Assembly (NCBI GenBank): GCA_037501455.1
Contig: CM074864.1
Coordinates: forward strand, 22,066,001-22,130,000
Reading direction: 5' to 3'
Length of the DNA stretch: 64,000 bases
DNA from: Lantana camara
Lineage: Eukaryota; Streptophyta; Magnoliopsida; Lamiales; Verbenaceae
Shown here: positions 57,789 through 64,000 of the stretch, piece by piece
Layout of the letters: each line of letters begins with the position of its first letter
Position numbering within the stretch: position 1 is the stretch's first letter
Notes under the pieces: model-generated
What the model saw: the letters and a program-made list of their open reading frames with translations, nothing else
Told to the model about the DNA's origin: nothing
The model's database searches: none
Position numbers and translations under genes: made by a program

Positions 57789-58516
57789 TGTGACACCCCG
57801 TCAGCCTACACGTACAAGTTTGTGCCACATGTGAGTTTAATTTTCATAATTGAATTTATTTGCATGTTACTTGACGCATGTATATTCCTTTTATTAATTT
57901 CTTATGTGAATACTTGAACTATTTGATATATATATGCTCTATATGAACCTATGTTACGAATTCTTGCTATACGTGTAAGTTTTGAATTTTGGATTTGAAT
58001 CCCGAGCATGCTAAATTTGTGAATTAGGTGACGTATATAATTTAAGGGCTTAATTGTATATTTTAAACTTGTTTTGGACTTGATTGATCTTTAGAGGACT
58101 CAATTTCTCTTTTGTTCAAACTTTTGGGCCATTTTACAAATTGGCCACTCTTGAGTAATTAATTCGTAACTTGAGCTCGGGAACTCGGATTTGAGTTTCA
58201 TCTTCACCGTTGGACTCAAATTGAGGATTCATAGCCAATGGAACAAGCCTTGTATTTTTTAAATGCCGTTTCAACCCTCGACGATGCAGATTTTGACAGT
58301 ATGTACCTATAACGCACCTATAGCCAATTGGAGACTAGGGTACTGATTCTTTGTCCTTTCCCTTGACTTTTACAACCAAGAATCAGCTCTCTCTCTCACT
58401 CACAAGCTTGATTTTTGAACCAAAACCAGAGAAAAGACGAAGAAGAAGACTTCAAGCCAAACCTCCATTGTTGCTACCTTTGAGCTCAAGTTTGGGCTAT
58501 TTCTTGCTCAATCTTT

Positions 58517-58526
58517 TAAGGTAAGC
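58517..58526 (+). promoter_or_regulatory. Donor-like splice site in LTR F
   Basis: TAAG|GTAAGC with the intron side at 58521, after a 130-bp UTR-like stretch (CTCTCTCTCACTC, GAAGAAGAAGAC). Confidence 0.6.
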
Positions 58527-59035
58527 TAAGATTCTTGTTCTTCTTACTCTTGTGATCATTATAAACTTCTTGAATCATGCTTATATATTAGAGATTGTTG
58601 GATTTGATATTCTTGGTGAATAGCTAGGGTATTTGAAGATTTGATGGAATATATGTATCTTTTGTCTATGTTGAGTTGGAGCTTTAAATGTTGATCTTGA
58701 TGGAGTATTTATTGCATATCTTAAGTTCTATTTAATGTTAGAAGAAGGGTTGTTGAGTAGCCATTAATATTCATGTAAGTTCTTGGAAGAATTTAATTTC
58801 AACTCATGCCTAAACTTGAACCCTAGATATGCTCTCTCTACATGCTCGTTTGTGGCTAATTTTGGTAGAATTTTTGTGCATGAATTCTTGTATTTTTGAA
58901 GCCTTAGAATGCCTTTACTTCATTCCTTTGTATTTGCGTTGTTTGGAGTAGTGTAACAGGGGTTTTAGGGCTGGAAATTGCACCCATTCCAGCCCCGCAA
59001 GCACGAATGCCCTTTAGGGCAAGTTTGTGCTTTGA

Positions 59036-59206
59036 GGGGTAACGGCCGGTACCCCATTACCCCTGGCCTCTGACCCCATTAACGGGTGTTAACACTCTTG
59101 TGTGTTAAGATAGGGTAATGGCCGTTAGTCCTAGGTCAGGGCCACTGACCTAGGTAACGGCCGTTAGGGCTTTTTATGTGTCTTGGGGCTAACGGGTGTT
59201 AGCCCC
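59036..59206 (+). repeat. Five palindromes of the GGTAACGGCCGTTA type in LTR F
   Basis: Copies near 59036 (GGGGTAACGGCCGGTACCCC), 59079, 59114, 59150 and 59185 (GGGGCTAACGGGTGTTAGCC). Outer bases change in pairs and keep the dyad. They lie about 515 bp after the donor. Confidence 0.75.
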
Positions 59207-60318
59207 TTTCTTGCTTGTGTGTGTTGTTTGCTTACTCTCTTGCATTGTATGCTCATTCCCTTGCCTCATATATGTTATATATGCATTGTATGCATGTTGA
59301 ATTATGTGTTATGAGTTCCATAATTGGTTTATGGCTTGGTTTGATACGTTATTTGCGAGTTATGATCATGAATAACTTAAGTGTTGTATTCTCACACATC
59401 ATATGCATACCTTGCACTCATGAGCATTGTCGGATGTCTAATTGGTACATATTTAATTCTATGTCTCGGGTGTTGAATTCTTATATTTCAGAGTCTCTTC
59501 TAGAATTCAACGAGCCAGATGTTTAGGTGCCCGTTTGCTTGTTTTGATCCTGATCTCTCCACTCTTTTGCTTCAAGGTGAGGTTTAGGTATTTTCCTTTT
59601 AGTTATGAATCCTATGGCCTTTATGTGTTGATTTCTCACCCCACATGCGACTATATACTTACTATATAGTTAAATTTGTGTGCTTAAGCTATGATTATGA
59701 TCTTATGAATACGCGTCAGATTTATGAAAATGGTATAAGTATGAGCATACGTAAGCTTATGTTTTGAACTCTTCTATATGTTTATGTTTGGTGTAAGGGA
59801 GGTATGCCCTGAAACATGGGAAGTTGGTATGAATTGGTATGTTGGGCCCTGGGAATGATGGATAAGAGATGCCCGGGACGGCAAGGCCGTCGGGTTTGGC
59901 CTATGCATGATTCTCTTTAAAGTATTCACGTGCGACTCTTGGAGGCGGGGAAAGCGTGGTACTTTGAGCCCTCAGTGGAAAATTGGGGAAGGCATAGTGT
60001 GAGTTATCTACCCCGTATGTATTGGTATTGTAGGTAGAGAAGGTTCGATTCCCGAAACAATGTTAATGTGGGGATGGATTGGAATTTGTGATTTATGTAT
60101 TTTATGATATGTTATGAGGAGTTGGTGGAGGTCCATACTTATCGGACGTTTATTTATGTTTATATTGATGGATTATGAATCGAGGTAAAATTTCTTTTAT
60201 GTATTATATGTTAAGTTTTTAAAATGTTTTGGTATGCAAAACCCTAGCCCGATTTATGACCGTCCGTTCGATATATGCTCTGTTATATACTTATATGTGT
60301 GTGGGTGTGCGTTAGCCT

Positions 60319-60394
60319 CCTCACTCAGTCGAGTTGTAGACTGACCCCTCTCTCTTCCCACCTTTAGCTGTAGGTTTGCTCGAGCTAGGCGGGG
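60319..60394 (+). promoter_or_regulatory. Branch-point stem-loop and acceptor module, LTR F
   Basis: CTCACTCAGTC...AGACTGACC with CTGAC at 60341-60345, a strong pyrimidine tract, TTTAGCTGTAG|G (AG at 60372-60373), then GCTAGGCGGG. Confidence 0.5.
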
Positions 60395-60792
60395 AAGTGC
60401 GTCTTCGAGCCATACTTAGGGGTTTAGGTCGAGTCTGCATACATATCTACAACTTTTGGATATTTATAACTTGTATATTAATTTTATAAGTTTGGATTCG
60501 TACTCTTGGAGGATTTATGTATACTTGACCTTATTTTGGGCCGTGCAGCCTTTGTTAATATGTTAGTAAGCTTTTAACGAGCTCTTTATGGATCCTGTAT
60601 GTTGCTTCCGCATATTTGATTTACTGTTTCACGTGCTTTGTCCGTGTGTTAGCCCTGCTTAGCCTACTGTGTGCGTGTAAGTCCCCGTTCGCTTAGACTT
60701 GGGCTCATGTTTGGAGATCCATTTCATATGTGGGTTTGAGTCTATGTATGGGGGATGTGGTGACCCGGCACTACCGGTGCTACATCCTAAAG

Positions 60793-60804
60793 TGGTATCG
60801 GAGC
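60793..60804 (+). other. Primer binding site of element F
   Basis: TGGTATCGGAGC, one change from the tRNA-Met site TGGTATCAGAGC, 8 bp after the LTR end. Confidence 0.85.
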
Positions 60805-60979
60805 TCCCGGTTGCAAAACTGGAGCTCTAGTGTCGTGTCGGGTTTGTTTAGGTTGTACGGCATAGGACAATGTGATTATGTGACTTTCTGTGTCTATTTG
60901 TTTATATTGTTATTAATTGTACACGTGAACATGTACTAACCCTCACGCATGAATATTGAAATTCTTTGATCTTTGCAGG

Positions 60980-62117
60980 ATGCCTCCACATAGAGATCAC
61001 CGTAGTGACAGATCCCCGAACCGTCGACACCATAAAAATCACTCACCTCAGGCCGAGAATAATCCCCCACCTCAGATGGAACCGGAGGGATTTATGGAGA
61101 GATTATATGCCTTTCTTCATACCCGCTACCATCAGAATACACCCCCGGCTGGGAATCAAGAAGGGGGCCAAATTGCTCATATTCTAAGGGAATTCCGGAA
61201 CCAAAACCCTCCGAGGTTTGAGGGAGGAGATGACATACAAGCCAATTGCCGCGAGGGACCGGAGGCTTAAGGAGTTTATGGATCTTAAACAGGGTGGAAA
61301 GACAGTCACGAAATACATTAATAAATTTGACCGTCTATCTCGGTATGCTCCTAACATTGCCAACGATGATCGACACAAGGCTTTCCAGTTTCTTTAAGGA
61401 TTGAGGGAAGACATGAAAGATGCTCTTGAGGCCGTTGACACTGATACTTGGGCTCTTGTCAATGAAAAACCTTTGAAAGTGGAAGACCGAGTGGTGGCTA
61501 GGAGGAAGACTTCTCATGCTGGGCATGGTTCTAGCTCGGGAGGTCAAAACAAGTATGGAAAGAGGCCGGCTTACCAAGCTTTTCAGCCGGCGAAGCCTCG
61601 GAACAAACAACCCTGCCCGCCGGGACAAAATCAACTTTTGGCACTTTCGGCTCCGGTAAAGGCTCAATGCACCCATTGTAAGGGTAATCACCTAGTGGAG
61701 AACTGCTTCAAACTTGACAAGAAGTGTTTCATTTGTGGGGCACCGGACCATATGGTGAGCACGTGCCCGAAGAAGAATTCCGGAGATAATCAAAGGCCCG
61801 CGATTCGAGCTAGGGCCTATGCTATGGGAGGTGAGGAGGAAGAGGCGGTTGAGATTGATCTAAATACCGTGATTGAAGGTACCATTAGCATTCATGGCAC
61901 TACATTACATGCATTGTTTGATCCTGGGGCTACTTATTCTTTCATTTCTCGGGATCTTGCTTCTTCTTTGCCTTTGCCTGTCTCTTTATCTGCGCATAAT
62001 TATGTGGTTAGATCTTTACTCGGGGGTAGTTTGGTGACTTTTGGAGTGTACCGGGAGTGTCCGATGAGCTTTGAGGGCCGAGTTTTCCTAGCTGAGTTGG
62101 TTGAGAAGCCAATGTAG
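60980..62117 (+). pseudogene. Gag and protease of element F, with internal deletion and stop
   Basis: ATG at 60980 follows ATCTTTGCAG|G, an acceptor-like site. The N-terminus (MPPHRDHRSDRSPNRRHHKN) and ILREFRNQNPPRFEGGDDIQ match other gags here. Near 61240 the frame breaks: compared with G, several dozen codons of the capsid-like domain are deleted. It continues as RDRRLKEFMDLKQGG in another frame. A TAA near 61396 replaces a glutamine before GLRED. From 61401 the frame is open to 62117. It carries knuckles C90-C93-H97-C102 (one residue short between C93 and H97) and C109-C112-H117-C122, then the protease motif DPGAT (residues 174-178 of this frame). It ends at an in-frame TAG. The copy is not functional. 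Confidence 0.88.
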
Positions 62118-63352
62118 AGGTACGATGTGATCCTTGGAACGGACTAGTTGTTTAAGCACCAGGCTTTGATGGATTATCGTGAGAAGAAGGTTTCGTTGGG
62201 TTTAGTGGTTTTCACGGGCGAAAGGTTGAAATCCAGCCCGATTGTTTCATTTGTTGAGGCGAGTAAACTAGTCCGGTATGTTGCGACAAGTTTTGTGGCC
62301 TATCTTTTGAAAAAACCTAAGGATTAGGCCAAACTTGAAGAGACGGAGGTTGTGCAAGAGTATACTGATTTTTTGCCTGAGACGATGGGTTCTTTACCAC
62401 CCGATAGGGACATCGAGTTTGTAATAGACCTCTATCCCAGAGCAGAGCCTTTCTCGAAGACTCCCTATAGGATGGCTCCTGCTGAGTTAAAGGAGTTGAA
62501 GTCACAGCTTGATGAGCTTCTAGCTTGTGGGTACATCCATCCGAGTGCTTCTCTGTGGGGTGCTCCCGTTTTGTTTGTAAAGAAGAAAGATGGAACGTTA
62601 CGGATGTGCATTGATTAGTGGGAGTTGAATCGGATGACCGTAAAGAACAAATACCCTTTACCTCACATCGAGGAGTTGTTCGATATTCTTCAAGGTTCTA
62701 CGGTATACTCCAAGTTAGATTTGAGGTGGGGTTACTATCAGCTGCGTATCAGGGAGGAGGATATTTCGAAGACCGATTTCAATACTCCGTACGAGCATTT
62801 CGAGTTTGTTGTGATGCCATTCGGGTTGACGAATGCCCCCGCTGTGTTCATGGACATGATGACTGAGTGTTCAGGCCGTTTCTTGATAAGTTCGTGGTGA
62901 TCTTTATAGATGACATTCTGGTGTATTCGAGGTCCGCTGCAGAGCATACACATCATCTCCGGATCATCTTGGAAACACTAAGAGAACACAAGCTTTATGC
63001 CAAGTTTAGCAAGTGTGAGTTTTGGATCGATAGAGTCATATTCCTAAGCCATATCATTTCAGGCAATGGAGTTGAAGTTGATCCATCTAAGATTGAGTCA
63101 GTGCTTCATTGGGAGAGACCAAGAAATGCCTAAGAGATCAGAAGATTTTTTGGGTTGGCAAGGTATTATCGTAGGTTCGTTAAGGACTTCTCTAAGATTG
63201 TCGCCCCGTTGACCTGGTTAACAAAGAAGGAGGTACAGTTTGAATGGGATGATAAGTGCAAGGCAAGTTTTCAAACTTTGAAGGTGAGATTAACTACAGC
63301 ACCGGTTCTTTACCCTAGCCGAGTTTACCGAGGGTTATGTAGTGTATACTGA
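62118..63352 (+). pseudogene. Protease end and reverse transcriptase of element F
   Basis: After the stop at 62115-62117 the frame reads RYDVILGTD (protease end). RT motifs follow: [90 protein letters not shown] and FIDDILVY (catalytic aspartates near 62910). Stops replace conserved codons (for example TAG at the tyrosine of CIDYREL, near 62616). A frameshift near 62855 moves the frame before FIDD. Another stop lies near 63131 (RNA*EIRRFFGLARYYRRFV) and a frameshift near 63310. All RT blocks are recognisable but the enzyme cannot be made. Confidence 0.9.
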
Positions 63353-63701
63353 TGCTTCCAAGGAGGTTCTCGGTTGTGTGATGATGTAGAATGGTAGAGT
63401 GGTAGCTTATGCTTCGAGGAAGTTGAAGGAGCATGAGAAGAATTACCCTACCCAAAACCTTGAGTTAGCTGTTGTTGTGTCTGCTTTGTTGAAGTGGCGA
63501 CACTATCTTTATGGTGCAACTTTCAAGGTGTTTACCGATCATCAAAGTCTCAAGTACCTCTTTTCTCAGAAGGATTTGAATGTGAGACAGAGGCATAGGG
63601 TGGAGTTTCTAGAGGATTATGACTGTACAATCCAATACCACCCCGATAAGGCCAATGTGGTGGCCGATACCTTGAGTAGGAAGGCGAGTGTGGCTAACTA
63701 A
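63340..63701 (+). pseudogene. RNase H domain of element F
   Basis: YTDASKEVLGCVMM is followed by a TAG at about 63387. From 63399 the open frame carries [40 protein letters not shown] and [11 protein letters not shown], the conserved gypsy RNase H order with its acidic residues. It matches the domain of element G closely in sequence order. The frame ends at a TAA after KASVAN. Confidence 0.88.
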
Positions 63702-64000
63702 GAAGCTGGTTCTTCGAGTTCGAGTTCAAAGGTTTTTGTGTCAGGGACTTGGTTGGCTAATCTCACAGTTAAGCCGGATTTGAAACAGCAGTTGTTGGAA
63801 GCCCAAGCTTCAAATACAGAGATTCAGAAGTTGGTTGCCCGATCAAGAGATGATCCGAATTCTAAGTTCAGACTGGATGATTCGGGTTTTTTGAGGTTTG
63901 AAGCAAGAGTATGTGTCCCAGAAGAGCCCAAGAGGCTTATACTTGAGGAGGCACATCGCTCAGGGTACTCTATCCATCCGGGAGGTACCAAGATGTATCG
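63702..64000 (+). pseudogene. Start of integrase of element F, cut by the window end
   Basis: The reading continues as TVKPDLKQQLLEAQ (linker), then GFLRFEARVCVPEEPKRLIL and EEAHRSGYSIHPGGTKMY. This is the N-terminal zinc-binding HHCC part of a gypsy integrase, as in element G at 28932-28699. The catalytic core and chromodomain would lie beyond 64000. Confidence 0.85.

Larger units (their letters stand above)
57789..60784 (+). mobile_element. Element F 5' LTR
   Basis: 2996 bp, TGTGACACCCCG to CCGGTGCTACA. It has the common donor, palindrome and branch-point layout. Confidence 0.9.
57789..64000 (+). mobile_element. Element F: decayed Ty3/gypsy element, continues past the window
   Basis: It starts TGTGACACCCCG; the 5 bp before it are TCTAA. 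The 5' LTR, primer site, gag, protease, RT, RNase H and start of integrase are present in order with many stops. The 3' half lies outside the window. Confidence 0.9.

Overview
This 64-kb window is plant nuclear DNA, most likely from a eudicot. It consists almost entirely of transposable elements nested inside one another. The evidence is tRNA-Met-primed LTR retrotransposons with 2-4 kb LTRs, chromodomain integrases, small TRIM elements, L1-type LINE pieces, AT-rich intergenic sequence and no compact gene spacing. The species cannot be fixed from the sequence. No intact host gene was found; the only host-like coding trace is a short ribosomal-protein-L7-like start at 41.1 kb. In the text below, letters A-H name individual elements.

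Layout. 1-7082: a decayed Ty1/copia element with its 3' LTR. 7083-9121: gag start and 5' LTR of a Tat-like Ty3/gypsy element (minus strand). 9434-35116: one solo LTR (H, minus, target duplication GGCGG) split by two insertions. The first is element A (9566-22486, duplication AGCTA), a non-autonomous gag-only element whose own 5' LTR holds solo LTR B (11331-15310, duplication GTTGG). The second is element G (24904-34947, duplication TGATC), a nearly complete Tekay-like chromovirus. 35969-38561: a short LINE-like insertion (plus) interrupted by a copia/TRIM composite. 39660-40920: a foldback element with long inverted arms. 41267-41732: a 466-bp TRIM. 42543-57788: an L1-type LINE (minus) split by solo LTR C (43123-46916, duplication TGGAT) and by composite element E carrying an inverted fragment of element D (47644-57712, duplication ATCAC). 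57789-64000: element F, a decayed gypsy element that runs off the window.

The most interesting signal lies in the gypsy LTRs. Ten LTR copies from seven families (A, B/C, D, E, F, G, H) share one layout. A UTR-like stretch rich in CT and GA ends at a GT splice-donor-like site. Far downstream comes a CTCAGTC...GACTGA stem-loop that contains a branch-point-like CTGAC, then a pyrimidine tract and YAG|G, then CTAGGCGG. In six of the seven families a cluster of 3-6 short palindromes sits about 360-520 bp after the donor. The palindrome sequence differs between family groups: GGGAACGGCCGTTCCC in A, D and G, with other palindromes in E, F and H. A second acceptor-like YAG|G directly abuts the gag ATG in A, F and G, and its remnant in D. 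I infer an intron inside the LTR with alternative acceptors that could separate translatable mRNA from PBS-carrying genomic RNA.

A second signal is a set of four hairpins at 1298-1616, about 100 bp apart. They share an almost invariant 17-nt loop but have different, mutually complementary stems.
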